A DNA stretch of 64,000 nucleotides, from contig NC_013422.1 in the NCBI RefSeq assembly GCF_000024765.1, forward strand, positions 1,755,501 through 1,819,500, in the 5' to 3' direction. This stretch comes from Halothiobacillus neapolitanus c2 (lineage in GTDB: Bacteria > Pseudomonadota > Gammaproteobacteria > Halothiobacillales > Halothiobacillaceae). Positions 16,778 to 24,490 of this stretch are shown here, one piece after another. Numbering within the stretch: the stretch's first letter is position 1; every line of letters starts with the position of its first letter. The notes beneath the pieces are model-generated. The model was given only the letters and a program-made list of their open reading frames with translations. It was not told where the DNA came from and searched no databases. The translations under genes were made by a program, and so were the position numbers.

Positions 16778-17277
16778 CAGCTATAGACTCCGTACTCGAT
16801 CTGGTTCAGAACATCTTCGACCATATCGACACCAGGCTCGGTATCAAGGAGTGAAAAGGGAGACACTCCGCCAAGTGCACGATTTTTTGTCTGTAACCAA
16901 TTCTTGGCTTTAACGGGATCCTCCAGAACACGTTCAGCCATCGCAGTGATTTTGGCCAGCCGATACAGCCTGTCAGATTCGTCGGGCTTTAGCACGTCAG
17001 CCCGGCGGCGGCGCGCAATCGTGCCACCGGCAACACCAATTTTCATAAGGACGCTGTTATCCCCAACGCCAAGGTGTTCAGCCAATCTGCTGACGTAACC
17101 GTATCCAATGCCCGTTTTCACTACATGCACCCACACCGACGCCTTGGAGAGATGCAACATGCCTGATTCAGAATCAAACATGAACACCTCATTCATGCCC
17201 ATCTGATCGGCATCTGCCGAGGTGGCAACGCGCCCGCTTATGCGAGAACGAGATAGGTCAGTCTTGGTTGTGTTCAT
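16777..17277 (-). CDS. Xre/MbcA/ParS-type antitoxin
   Basis: This 166-residue protein has an Xre-like N-terminal and central DNA-binding part and a C-terminal toxin-binding domain (RLAKITAMAERVLEDPVKAK, WLQTKNRALGGVSPFSLLDT, VEDVLNQIEYGVYS), the standard MbcA/ParS antitoxin end. GGAGG precedes the ATG. It is encoded upstream of and overlaps the RES toxin. Two CCATATGG sites 22 bp apart in its promoter region are likely its operators. Confidence 0.93.
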   Translation of the reverse strand: MNTTKTDLSRSRISGRVATSADADQMGMNEVFMFDSESGMLHLSKASVWVHVVKTGIGYGYVSRLAEHLGVGDNSVLMKIGVAGGTIARRRRADVLKPDESDRLYRLAKITAMAERVLEDPVKAKNWLQTKNRALGGVSPFSLLDTEPGVDMVEDVLNQIEYGVYS

Positions 17278-17290
17278 ATAAAAATTACCT

Positions 17291-17320
17291 CCATATGGAC
17301 ATTCAATTTAGACCATATGG
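17291..17320. promoter_or_regulatory. Two CCATATGG sites upstream of the Xre-RES operon
   Basis: The 8-bp palindrome CCATATGG occurs at 17291-17298 and again at 17313-17320, two helical turns apart, just upstream of the antitoxin start and next to its GGAGG. This arrangement suits cooperative binding of the antitoxin dimer for autorepression. Confidence 0.6.
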
Positions 17321-17413
17321 GTGATTTTCTCCACAGTATTTGCTTACTGGAAGTGTTATCAACCAAACGCTTCGGGTAATCCCTCGCTTCGATTGGTGCC
17401 TGCGGTTGGACAA

Positions 17414-17432
17414 TTTTGCGGACTACGCAAAC
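17414..17432. repeat. Copy 2 of the palindrome family (degenerate)
   Basis: TTTTGCGGACTACGCAAAC keeps the right arm and the six inner bases TTTGCG of the left arm. It lies in the non-coding region between the Xre-RES module and the mobilisation genes. Confidence 0.6.
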
Positions 17433-17659
17433 TTTTGTCGCGCTCTCGGTGGGCATCACCATATCCGGCACATATCAACTCCCCAGCAGCCAAAAAAGCA
17501 GAACGACAAAACAGGGCTACTCGGAATGGTAGTGGAACATAAAGGGTGGGGTACAAGTATTAGCCTGAAATCCTCGCAAGCGTTGATTTAATGCTGAATT
17601 CCGGTGTGGCCTGATAGCGTTAATTTCGTAGTACAAACGGCTACGGAAAATCACAGGAT

Positions 17660-17678
17660 GTTTGCGTACTACGCAAAC
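17660..17678. repeat. Copy 3 of the palindrome family, at the ribosome binding site of the mobilisation gene
   Basis: GTTTGCGTACTACGCAAAC is a perfect 9-bp inverted repeat around one base and is the reverse complement of the consensus. It ends two bases before the GGAGG of the gene starting at 17690, so a bound protein or hairpin would directly block that gene. Confidence 0.8.
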
Positions 17679-17689
17679 AAGGAGGGCTT

Positions 17690-18163
17690 ATGAAATCACG
17701 CGGAATTCCAAAAACAGCTTTAATCAGGCTAAGGGTTACGGAAGAAGAAAGCGCGATGCTGAAATCACTGGCAAATAGTGAGAAGAAAAGTACATCGTCA
17801 CTATTGAGAGAAATGGTTTTAACCGACCTACGTAGCACGCAAAGAGCGTCGGCCATGGAAAACCACATTCTCGAATTTGAGCGCCGTTTGGTGAATACGC
17901 TTGGCTACCTCACCAAAGAGATGCGGCGATTGAACTCTACCGAGCAGGTGACGTTATCGGCAATCGATATTTTTCTTCGCACCTACCTAACCCACACCCC
18001 GCCGATTCAAGAGGCTAATCGCGAGTTTGCAAGGCAAGAGGCCAAGAGGCGTTATGACGAAATCATCACGGCGATTCATCGGGGGCTATCTGATGATTTT
18101 GGTATCACCGAGGTGGCGCGCACCTTTCTGACAAGCGAGGAAAACGGCAATGAACGGCAATGA
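17690..18163 (+). CDS. Ribbon-helix-helix mobilisation protein (relaxosome accessory, MobC-like)
   Basis: This 157-residue protein starts with a ribbon-helix-helix-like region (TALIRLRVTEEESAMLKSLA, followed by SSLLREMVL) and continues with long amphipathic helices (HILEFERRLVNTLGYLTKEM). The layout and its place as first gene before a relaxase suit a MobC/TraJ-type oriT-binding accessory protein. GGAGG precedes the ATG at 17690. It is also the best candidate to bind the 19-bp palindromes in this region, since one abuts its own ribosome binding site and a half-site lies in its coding sequence at 17826-17844. Confidence 0.65.
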   Translation: MKSRGIPKTALIRLRVTEEESAMLKSLANSEKKSTSSLLREMVLTDLRSTQRASAMENHILEFERRLVNTLGYLTKEMRRLNSTEQVTLSAIDIFLRTYLTHTPPIQEANREFARQEAKRRYDEIITAIHRGLSDDFGITEVARTFLTSEENGNERQ

Positions 18164-18362
18164 AAAAGTTTGCGTAGTACGCAAACAATACGTGTCGCAC
18201 TACGAGCAGTCCCCACGCGAGCAGTGGCTTAAAGCATGGCGAGCTGCAAGGAAGTTTGGTCCATTTATTCAAACAAGTGCGGAGGCCGAAGTATACGGAG
18301 CCATGTTTTTACGCGCATGGCAATGCCTGTTGTATCGGCAATATTTCTCTGGAGACGTGTGA
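18150..18362 (+). CDS. Small protein of unknown function in the mobilisation operon
   Basis: This 70-residue protein begins MNGNEKVCVVRKQYVSHYEQ; the VCVVRK segment is encoded by the palindrome at 18168-18186. The rest is rich in tryptophan, arginine and tyrosine (REQWLKAWRAARKFGPF). It overlaps the preceding gene by 14 bp and the next by 3 bp (TGATG, with this TGA at 18360-18362 and the next ATG at 18362), so it is part of a tightly packed operon. No family is recognised. Confidence 0.55.
   Translation: MNGNEKVCVVRKQYVSHYEQSPREQWLKAWRAARKFGPFIQTSAEAEVYGAMFLRAWQCLLYRQYFSGDV
18168..18186. repeat. Copy 4 of the palindrome, inside the start of a small gene
   Basis: GTTTGCGTAGTACGCAAAC, exact consensus, occupies codons 7-13 of the gene starting at 18150. 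Confidence 0.8.
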
Positions 18363-18706
18363 TGAACAGCCTAGATTTTCTTACTTCCGAACTGCAAAGA
18401 ATAAAAGCTGCAAGAAGCGAGGCTATTAAAGACGGCATCCCTACTCTGCATCGTATCTACGCGGCCGCCTCTGGCACGAGTGGACAATCAAGAATACTGC
18501 GCGCGTTCATCATTGGCATTTTCAATGGAGACGACCATCCCTTTGACCTAAACCAATTGCGCGGGCTTGATGAGGCGCTTTTCGATGATGCGCTAGATGT
18601 CATCCGGCTGGATCGTCACGGTGAAAAAGAAGTGCATAGGTATTTACCTGGAACTGCGCAACAAGCAATTTCGGGCTGGTCATTCTGGAACCGCTCGTCG
18701 GTTTAG
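18362..18706 (+). CDS. DUF7673-like protein
   Basis: Starting at the ATG at 18362, which overlaps the preceding stop, this is a 114-residue protein. The segment IPTLHRIYAAASGTSGQSRI followed by AFIIGIFNG and FDLNQLRGLDEALFDDALDV resembles DUF7673, a small family found in plasmids and integrative elements next to mobilisation genes. Its function is unknown. The long frame upstream of 18362 is discounted because it overlaps the other gene completely. Confidence 0.6.
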   Translation: MNSLDFLTSELQRIKAARSEAIKDGIPTLHRIYAAASGTSGQSRILRAFIIGIFNGDDHPFDLNQLRGLDEALFDDALDVIRLDRHGEKEVHRYLPGTAQQAISGWSFWNRSSV

Positions 18707-18713
18707 GCCAAAA

Positions 18714-18732
18714 GTTTGCGTAGTACGCAAAC
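18714..18732. repeat. Copy 5 of the palindrome, upstream of the relaxase gene
   Basis: GTTTGCGTAGTACGCAAAC is flanked by AAAA and TTTT, so the arms extend to 13 bp with a single central base. It lies 33 bp upstream of the relaxase ATG and just after the previous stop codon. It is the longest perfect copy and could act as operator or as a hairpin terminator. Confidence 0.85.
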
Positions 18733-18765
18733 TTTTTGAGCGGTTTTATCTGGTGGGGAAAGGCA

Positions 18766-20247
18766 ATGGCGAATCAGGATTCTTTGCGTAGTACGCAAAC
18801 TTCAGGCGGAAACACATCATCAGAGCGGGAAAGTCCACTCAAATGGTTTATGAAAGGCATCAAAGACAAGGATTCGCTCCGGCTTCAGCGCAAACAGACG
18901 GCAAAGCTATTGCGGGCGGTGCAAACCTTTGGTCGAAACAGCCGATTGGGCGGCGGATTCCAGCAAAAGACATTGAGTAAGGAGGGGCGAAATCACTTTC
19001 AGCGGGTGGCTATTCGCCTAACCTACTCGCCCAATCGTGCGCCTGGGCAATGGGCGGCGCATGGCAAGTACATTTCCCGCGATTCCGCCATTGAGGTGGG
19101 CGGCGGTGCCTTTGGCATGAACGGGGCTCTGGATGCCGTGAGCACTTTGCGAGATTGGCAAACAGCGGATGACCCACGCATGTTCAAAATGATTATCTCG
19201 CCTGAATTCGGGGAGAAAATGGATTTGAAGAAATACACACGCGATGTCATGGCCAAAATGCAACATGATTTAGGCTGTGAATTTGAATGGGTCGCGGTCG
19301 ATCATTACAACACGGATAATCCGCATGTGCATGTGGCTATTCGGGGAATGGATATGTCAGGCCATGAAATCAGTATCCCGCGAGAATACATTAAATCTGG
19401 GTTACGGGAATCATCACAAGATATTGCCACGCAGCATATTGGCTATCGACAAGAAGCCGATATTATAAAATCACTAGATAGGCAAATTAATCAAAATAGA
19501 TTTACGGGGCTTGATCGAGAATTGATTAAAAAAGCAACTGCATTATCTGCCGTGAAACATTGGTATCACGAAGAGCCTAATTCAATTAATTTCAAAAATA
19601 CAAAAATCAAAGAATCAGACCGGTTGCGCCTGATTAAGCGATTAACCCATCTTGAGCACATGGGATTGGCAAAAAAACGAAGTGGTATGGAATGGGAAAT
19701 ACGGGGGGATTTTGAGCAGGCATTACGCGTGAGGCAAATGTCTGAAGACCGGCTTAAAACCAAATTCCAGCATGGAAAAACGTTATCTGATCCAGAAATG
19801 CCCTTGGTTTATCTGGATAGCCGCGAGCCGTTGGAAAAGCGGTTGTTCGGGCGTGTGGTGGGCGTTGGCGAGGATGAAGCCAAGATGAAGCCTTATGCCT
19901 TGATCGAGGCCGTGGATGGCCGTGTTTATTACCTGAATACCAACCAGTATCAGAAGGTTGGGACCACCGTTCATGTGCAAAATCTGAAATCCGGTGTCGG
20001 GGTGTATCAAGAAGGGGATGCCGAATCGTTTTTGCGCGATCCAAAACGCCTCATGTCTGTATCAGCCACTTTGGCGCGCGGCAGCTACGCCGTGGCGCCT
20101 ACAGGTTTGAGTGGATGGGTGGGCGAATGCCAAGCCAACCTTGCCACCACCCAAGCAGCCATGGTGCAACGAGGCGTGATGCGCATAGAGAACGGGATGG
20201 CAGTTTGGTTGGGCAATCGTCAACGACAACGGGGTTTTACACGATGA
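18766..20247 (+). CDS. VirD2/RlxS-type relaxase (DUF3363-like)
   Basis: The start at 18766 (MANQDSLRSTQ) has GGGGAAAGG upstream and is preferred to the longer frame at 18736. The 493-residue protein has the relaxase motifs: RLTYSPN and AHGKYISRD (candidate active tyrosine, about residues 98-106) and the metal-binding DHYNTDNPHVHV at about 179-190. The C-terminal half (DSREPLEKRLFGRVVGVGED, ALIEAVDGRVYYL) is DUF3363-like. It would nick oriT, stay bound to the 5' end and be exported through the Trb channel with the coupling protein. Codons 6-12 are formed by palindrome copy 6. The gene is intact, implying that transfer functions are still selected. Confidence 0.9.
   Translation: MANQDSLRSTQTSGGNTSSERESPLKWFMKGIKDKDSLRLQRKQTAKLLRAVQTFGRNSRLGGGFQQKTLSKEGRNHFQRVAIRLTYSPNRAPGQWAAHGKYISRDSAIEVGGGAFGMNGALDAVSTLRDWQTADDPRMFKMIISPEFGEKMDLKKYTRDVMAKMQHDLGCEFEWVAVDHYNTDNPHVHVAIRGMDMSGHEISIPREYIKSGLRESSQDIATQHIGYRQEADIIKSLDRQINQNRFTGLDRELIKKATALSAVKHWYHEEPNSINFKNTKIKESDRLRLIKRLTHLEHMGLAKKRSGMEWEIRGDFEQALRVRQMSEDRLKTKFQHGKTLSDPEMPLVYLDSREPLEKRLFGRVVGVGEDEAKMKPYALIEAVDGRVYYLNTNQYQKVGTTVHVQNLKSGVGVYQEGDAESFLRDPKRLMSVSATLARGSYAVAPTGLSGWVGECQANLATTQAAMVQRGVMRIENGMAVWLGNRQRQRGFTR
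18782..18800. repeat. Copy 6 of the palindrome, inside the relaxase start
   Basis: CTTTGCGTAGTACGCAAAC differs from consensus only in the first base. It encodes LRSTQ in the relaxase N-terminus, 68 bp after copy 5. Confidence 0.8.
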
Positions 20248-20870
20248 AGCGAATTTCACTGGTGATGGTAACGGCAGCGGCCTTTCTTGGTATCGGCGCA
20301 GCAAGCGCGGACGGACAGTATTGGGGTGGCTTCACAAAAAGCCAGACCTATGGCAGTAGCGCAATTAATTCGGTTGTAACGGATATTTACGATGACCATG
20401 ACAATCCGCAACTTATTGGTCAGAAGATGACCGTTAACATCAATCCGACTGCTGGGGTCGGGCAACCAACTGCCTACTATGTGGGCATTGGGATCAACAA
20501 CACCATGTCTGGGATGTATACCAGCTCTGGATGGAAGGCATATAAAAGCGGACTCTATGAACCAGCCGCAATTGACGCAGGTGGGCATGAAACATTCACG
20601 GTCTTCGGCGGTGACATGACAATTTGCCAATCGGTGGCTCGCCAGGTCATGTTGAATGAGGATGGTATTGGCAATGTGGGCTCAGTTCAATTTTATGCCG
20701 GTTACGGCTATATCACGCCAGAAAATCAAGCCACGATGGAGAAGTTATACAGCCAACACGCAACCACGGTTCCCTCCGACACTATGCAGCTCATGTATGC
20801 ACAAACTCAGATGATGCAGTCCAAGGCGTATCAAAAGATTTACTCCGTTGATTGCTCAATCGGAAACTAA
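20244..20870 (+). CDS. Secreted protein of unknown function
   Basis: The ATG at 20244 overlaps the relaxase stop (ATGA). The 208-residue product begins MKRISLVMVTAAAFLGIGAA with a cleavage site near ASA, so it should be exported to the periplasm. The mature part is rich in glycine, tyrosine and asparagine (GYGYITPENQATMEKLYSQH) and holds two cysteines that could form a disulfide. No family is recognised. Translational coupling to the relaxase suggests a role in transfer, for instance at the pilus or mating interface. Confidence 0.65.
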   Translation: MKRISLVMVTAAAFLGIGAASADGQYWGGFTKSQTYGSSAINSVVTDIYDDHDNPQLIGQKMTVNINPTAGVGQPTAYYVGIGINNTMSGMYTSSGWKAYKSGLYEPAAIDAGGHETFTVFGGDMTICQSVARQVMLNEDGIGNVGSVQFYAGYGYITPENQATMEKLYSQHATTVPSDTMQLMYAQTQMMQSKAYQKIYSVDCSIGN

Positions 20871-20880
20871 AGGAGGTTTT

Positions 20881-21954
20881 ATGTCTGATACAAACCAAGA
20901 GCAATTGCTCGAAGAAGTGCTAGATATCATGGGTCGGGGTGAAGCGCCCTGGCAGCAATCAATCAGCGATGAGGACCGACTTGCTGCGGAAATTGAGCCC
21001 GCAAATGCCACGATTATTCTTGAGCAGTTCGAAAGGGCACTGAATGGTCATCCAGAATTCATGGAGGTCGCCGGTAATCGTCTTCATGGAGATTTGTTTT
21101 CATCTGCTATGAATGCCAAGCCGACCGTGGGACTAAACACACTTTTAGCAGATGGCACTTTTGATCAAATGCTGGATGTGGCTGAACAAGAAGGCACCCT
21201 GAATGAGCTTGGCAAAGCGGTTGCGCTGATGGAACAAGTCACCACAACACGATTAATTCAAATGGGTTTTGAGCCGGATGCGTTCAGACAAGTCGATCAA
21301 ACCATGGGTGAAATGGTTGAAAAGCTCAGCGCCAGAGAACGCAAGACCTTGGCACCTGAACTTGAGGAAATCGAGGTAACAAGAAAAAGCCAAGCCTTAG
21401 AGCCTGACAAAAAAACGGAATTCGATCAGCTCGTTACTGGCCAGAATCTTGTCATCGAAAAAGCAGTGGACGATGGTATGTCGTATGTCGGCACGGTCGC
21501 TGGTGAAGATGGTGGCACGGTAATCGTCAAGGTCGGCGAGCATCGAGCAGTCGCTATGAGCAAGGCGCGAATGGAAGGCGATGTTGAGGTCGGTGAAAAC
21601 AGCCGGTTTGGTTATGAAAATCAATACGGCCACGATGAGCGCGGGCGGGCGATTCGGGATAAGAATATTGAGTTGGGCGGCCAGCGTTATGCTGTGATTG
21701 ATATGGATGACCTGGTGCAACAAAACCGCCGATCCATCATGGGAAAAGTTTTGGCTGTCGAACCCGATGCCGTGTACACCAAATTCGGCAAGGATGCCGA
21801 AGGCCGGGATCAGGTGGTGGCACACCATCCGGCTAAGCTTGATGTCATTCCAGCTCTGGGTTCATTTTCCACAATCAATTACGATACAAACGGACTTGGC
21901 AAATTAGTAGCCAGGGAGCAAAGTAAAGGTATCGATCAGCAGATCGAGCGGTGA
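20881..21954 (+). CDS. KfrB-like domain protein 1
   Basis: The ATG at 20881 follows a perfect AAAGGAGG. The product is 357 residues. The N-terminal third is acidic and helical without a known motif. About residues 195-265 (MSYVGTVAGEDGGTVIVKVG) may be a first KfrB-like module. Residues about 265-357 carry the strong C-terminal module (GGQRYAVIDMDDLVQQNRRS, GKVLAVEPDAVYTKFGKDAE) shared with the next two large genes. KfrB-type domains occur in plasmid proteins; their role is poorly known. The basic end (GIDQQIER) is also shared. Confidence 0.65.
   Translation: MSDTNQEQLLEEVLDIMGRGEAPWQQSISDEDRLAAEIEPANATIILEQFERALNGHPEFMEVAGNRLHGDLFSSAMNAKPTVGLNTLLADGTFDQMLDVAEQEGTLNELGKAVALMEQVTTTRLIQMGFEPDAFRQVDQTMGEMVEKLSARERKTLAPELEEIEVTRKSQALEPDKKTEFDQLVTGQNLVIEKAVDDGMSYVGTVAGEDGGTVIVKVGEHRAVAMSKARMEGDVEVGENSRFGYENQYGHDERGRAIRDKNIELGGQRYAVIDMDDLVQQNRRSIMGKVLAVEPDAVYTKFGKDAEGRDQVVAHHPAKLDVIPALGSFSTINYDTNGLGKLVAREQSKGIDQQIER
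21671..21951 (+). repeat. KfrB-like module, copy 1
   Basis: This roughly 280-bp stretch at the 3' end of the first gene recurs near-identically at 22595-22876 and more diverged at 24138-24419. Copies 1 and 2 share long identical runs through GATGCCGTGTACACCAA and AAGGATGCCGAAGGCCGGGA, showing recent duplication or gene conversion. Confidence 0.85.
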
Positions 21955-21958
21955 TGAC

Positions 21959-22879
21959 ATGAGCTCATCTCTCGACGTGGCGCTGAATACAATTAATGAA
22001 TTCTTCGATGCCTTTCCAGCGCTCGATGGGCAAATTACTTGCCGCTTATGTAATACATTGGAGGAAATTTATGGAAACCAACTTGAAAACGAAGTCTTCG
22101 GAAAAATCAAAGCCTCGTATCATCCTGCACGAGGGGAAATCATCATTCCCCTTGCCAATATTCGTGACAACGACGACCTTGAAAGATCACTTCGACATGA
22201 AGCCATCGGACACTTTGGAATCAACACTTTTACCGCAGACGAAAAAGGACGAATCCTAAACATAATCATTGATGCCCGCGATCAGCCGGGCATCAATAAA
22301 ATCTGGGATTTAGTTGAAGAAAACTACCCAGACCTACCTCTTTTGATGAAGGCAGAGGAAGTATTTGCCTACTCATGCGAAGCCATCAATCCCGCTAAAG
22401 AGCTCGATCAAAATCAGGGGAATCGCGTTTTGCGCGAAACCTGCACCGAAAAAACACGCCCCATGCAACTGCAAGACCTGATCGCCATTACTGAGTTGGT
22501 GGCTGATGGTTTGCGTGATCGTTCCAGAACCCAGCAAATTTTCCCCGCAACAGACCACGATCAATTTCGAATTGAAACCAAAAGTCCGTTTATTGAACTG
22601 GGTGGCCAGCGCTACGCTGTCATTCACGCAGATGACTTGGTGCAGCAAAACCGCCGTTCCATCATGGGGAAAGTTTTAGCCGTTGAGCCGGATGCCGTGT
22701 ACACCAAGTTCGGCAAGGATGCCGAAGGCCGGGATCAGGTGGTTGCTCACCATCCGGCCAAGCTCGATGTGATTCCGACATTGGGATCATTTGCATCCAT
22801 CACTTATGGCACCGATGGGCTGGGCAAGATCGTAACCAAAACACGCGGTCATGGTCTCGATCAGCAGATCGAGCGTTAA
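21959..22879 (+). CDS. HExxxH metalloprotease-like protein with KfrB-like tail
   Basis: This 306-residue protein starts 4 bp after the previous stop. Residues about 79-86 read RHEAIGHF, a HExxxH zinc-binding motif of the type found in polyvalent plasmid and phage metallopeptidase domains. The region around it (IIIPLANIRDNDDLERSLRH) and the glutamate in KAEEVFAYSCE further on fit such a fold. Residues from about 212 carry the shared KfrB-like module and the basic end GLDQQIER. Together with the ArdC-type protein next door it may act on recipient proteins during establishment; this is inference. Confidence 0.65.
   Translation: MSSSLDVALNTINEFFDAFPALDGQITCRLCNTLEEIYGNQLENEVFGKIKASYHPARGEIIIPLANIRDNDDLERSLRHEAIGHFGINTFTADEKGRILNIIIDARDQPGINKIWDLVEENYPDLPLLMKAEEVFAYSCEAINPAKELDQNQGNRVLRETCTEKTRPMQLQDLIAITELVADGLRDRSRTQQIFPATDHDQFRIETKSPFIELGGQRYAVIHADDLVQQNRRSIMGKVLAVEPDAVYTKFGKDAEGRDQVVAHHPAKLDVIPTLGSFASITYGTDGLGKIVTKTRGHGLDQQIER
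22595..22876 (+). repeat. KfrB-like module, copy 2
   Basis: Second copy of the shared 3' module; see 21671-21951. The linker before it also recurs in decayed form before the ArdC gene (the stretch around 23140-23180 resembles 22545-22575), hinting at several rounds of duplication. Confidence 0.8.
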
Positions 22880-22903
22880 TCTCATTTACCAAAAGGAAAT
22901 CAC

Positions 22904-23092
22904 ATGAACTCAAGCAAAAGCAAAGTAACCGGCGATGTGAACATGGCCGACCTTCGAGAAAAAATCATTTTGGCTGAACGGTCAGGCGGAGCAATCGAGT
23001 TTACCGCCGATGAGGCCAAACTCATGGGCGCATTCATCGAAGATGCAGTCAGTGAGGCGGATGCTGAGGAAAGCAACAAGGCCCCCGAATAA
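22904..23092 (+). CDS. Small acidic protein of unknown function
   Basis: This 62-residue protein has a good AAAAGGAAA ribosome binding site. It is acidic at the C-terminus (EDAVSEADAEESNKAPE) and has a helical middle (LREKIILAERSGGAIEFTAD). Small acidic proteins in this position can be DNA mimics or partners of antirestriction proteins, but nothing specific identifies it. Confidence 0.55.
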   Translation: MNSSKSKVTGDVNMADLREKIILAERSGGAIEFTADEAKLMGAFIEDAVSEADAEESNKAPE

Positions 23093-23189
23093 ATGGGCTT
23101 AGTGTTGAGCAAATTCACTTGGTCAGCGCAAACAACTCACATTTCCCGCATCAGACGATGTGCAATTTCGTATTCAGGAGACTGCTCCC

Positions 23190-24422
23190 ATGGAACCCAA
23201 AAAGCCTTTCCACGAAATCGTGGCTGAAAAACTGATAGAGCAATTAAAGCAGGGAACCGCGCCGTGGCAAAAGCCATGGCAACCGGGCGAGGCCGGTGGC
23301 ATCGTGCCAATGAACCCCACCACTGAGAATCGCTACAAGGGCATTAATGCCATGTGGTTAATGGCACAAGGCTACTCCGATCAACGCTGGATGACCTACA
23401 AGCAGGCCCAAGACATCGGCGCCCAAGTGCGTAAAGGTGAGAAAGGCACGGGCATTCAGTATTGGAAATTTACTGAAGAGCAAATTTTACGCGATGACCA
23501 CGGCAAACCCGTGATCAATGCCGAGGGCGATAAGGTAAAACAAACCGTCAGGCTGGAACGACCACGGGCATTTTTCGCCACCGTATTTAATGCCGAACAG
23601 ATCGATGGTTTGCCGCCTTTGCAGCCAAAGGTTCAAATAGAGCAAACATGGAAAGCACAGGAACGCGCCGAAAATATTTTGGTTGCATCAGGTGCGGTGA
23701 TTCGTCATGGCGAAGCCGATCGGGCTTTTTATCGACCGGCAACCGACAGCATCCATCTTCCCAATAAGGGGCAATTCCCCAGCGCTGATAACTATTACGC
23801 CACAGCGTTGCATGAACTGGGGCACTGGACGGGGCACAGCAGCCGTCTTGATCGAGATTTGACTGGTGGTTTTGGCAGTGAGTCCTATGCCAAGGAAGAA
23901 CTGCGGGCTGAAATTGCCAGCATGATTTTGGGCGATGAACTGGGAATCGGGCACGATCCCGGTCAGCATGTGGCCTATGTCGGCTCATGGATCAAATCTT
24001 TGCAAGAAGATCCTTTGGAAATATTCCGAGCGGCTGCCGATGCTGAAAAAATTCAAGGCTATGTTCTGGGCCTGGAACTGGCGCGTGAACAATCCTTGCA
24101 GCAAGAACCAACCCTTGAACCGAAAATCCAGCAAATCGAAATCGATGGCCAAAGTTACGCCGTCATTCATGCAGATGACTTGGTGCAGCAAAACCGTCGC
24201 TCCGTCATGGGCAAGGTTCTGGCAATTGAGCCGGATGCCGTGTTTACTAAATTTGGTAAGGATGCCGGTGGTCGCGAACAGGTTGCCGTACATAACCCAG
24301 CCAAGCTGGACGCCATTCCGGCGCTGGGTTCATTTGCGTCCATCAATTACGGTGCCGATGGTTTTGGTAAGCTGTCAGGCAATCAGCACAACAAAGCTTT
24401 AGAACAACATATGGGGCGGTGA
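23190..24422 (+). CDS. ardC: ArdC-type antirestriction protein with KfrB-like tail
   Basis: The start at 23190 (MEPKKPFHEIVAEKLIEQL) has CAGGAG upstream. The 410-residue product has the ArdC N-terminal single-strand DNA-binding domain (GTAPWQKPWQPG, RYKGINAMWL, QDIGAQVRKGEKGT), then a zinc peptidase-like domain with ALHELGHWTGH at about 206-216 and an EELRAEIASMIL glutamate region. From about residue 317 it carries the same KfrB-like module as the two upstream genes. ArdC of plasmid pSa is reported to be carried into recipients and to protect incoming DNA from restriction. The tail fusion is unusual for the ArdC proteins I know. Confidence 0.85.
   Translation: MEPKKPFHEIVAEKLIEQLKQGTAPWQKPWQPGEAGGIVPMNPTTENRYKGINAMWLMAQGYSDQRWMTYKQAQDIGAQVRKGEKGTGIQYWKFTEEQILRDDHGKPVINAEGDKVKQTVRLERPRAFFATVFNAEQIDGLPPLQPKVQIEQTWKAQERAENILVASGAVIRHGEADRAFYRPATDSIHLPNKGQFPSADNYYATALHELGHWTGHSSRLDRDLTGGFGSESYAKEELRAEIASMILGDELGIGHDPGQHVAYVGSWIKSLQEDPLEIFRAAADAEKIQGYVLGLELAREQSLQQEPTLEPKIQQIEIDGQSYAVIHADDLVQQNRRSVMGKVLAIEPDAVFTKFGKDAGGREQVAVHNPAKLDAIPALGSFASINYGADGFGKLSGNQHNKALEQHMGR
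24138..24419 (+). repeat. KfrB-like module, copy 3 (more diverged)
   Basis: Third copy of the module, with the same protein pattern (YAVIHADDLVQQNRRSVMGK) but more nucleotide differences and a different last residue set (ALEQHMGR). Confidence 0.75.
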
Positions 24423-24490
24423 AGCCCCATCCCTCTCAATTCCTTGCCCCCTTGATACCGTGATTGAGTCCCCAAAAACTGGATTCAATC

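Larger units (their letters stand above)
17321..17689. other. Non-coding region before the mobilisation genes; candidate oriT
   Basis: No convincing gene is present. The stretch holds palindrome copies at 17414-17432 (TTTTGCGGACTACGCAAAC) and 17660-17678, and a decayed one near 17622-17638 (AATTTCGTAGTACAAAC). Its position immediately upstream of the relaxosome and relaxase genes is where oriT is usually found in mobile elements of this type, but I cannot point to a nick site. Confidence 0.4.

Noticed and set aside
16777-17277. Antitoxin as a stand-alone transcription factor
   Set aside because: The overlap with the RES toxin gene and the C-terminal toxin-binding pattern make a toxin-antitoxin pair clearly more likely.
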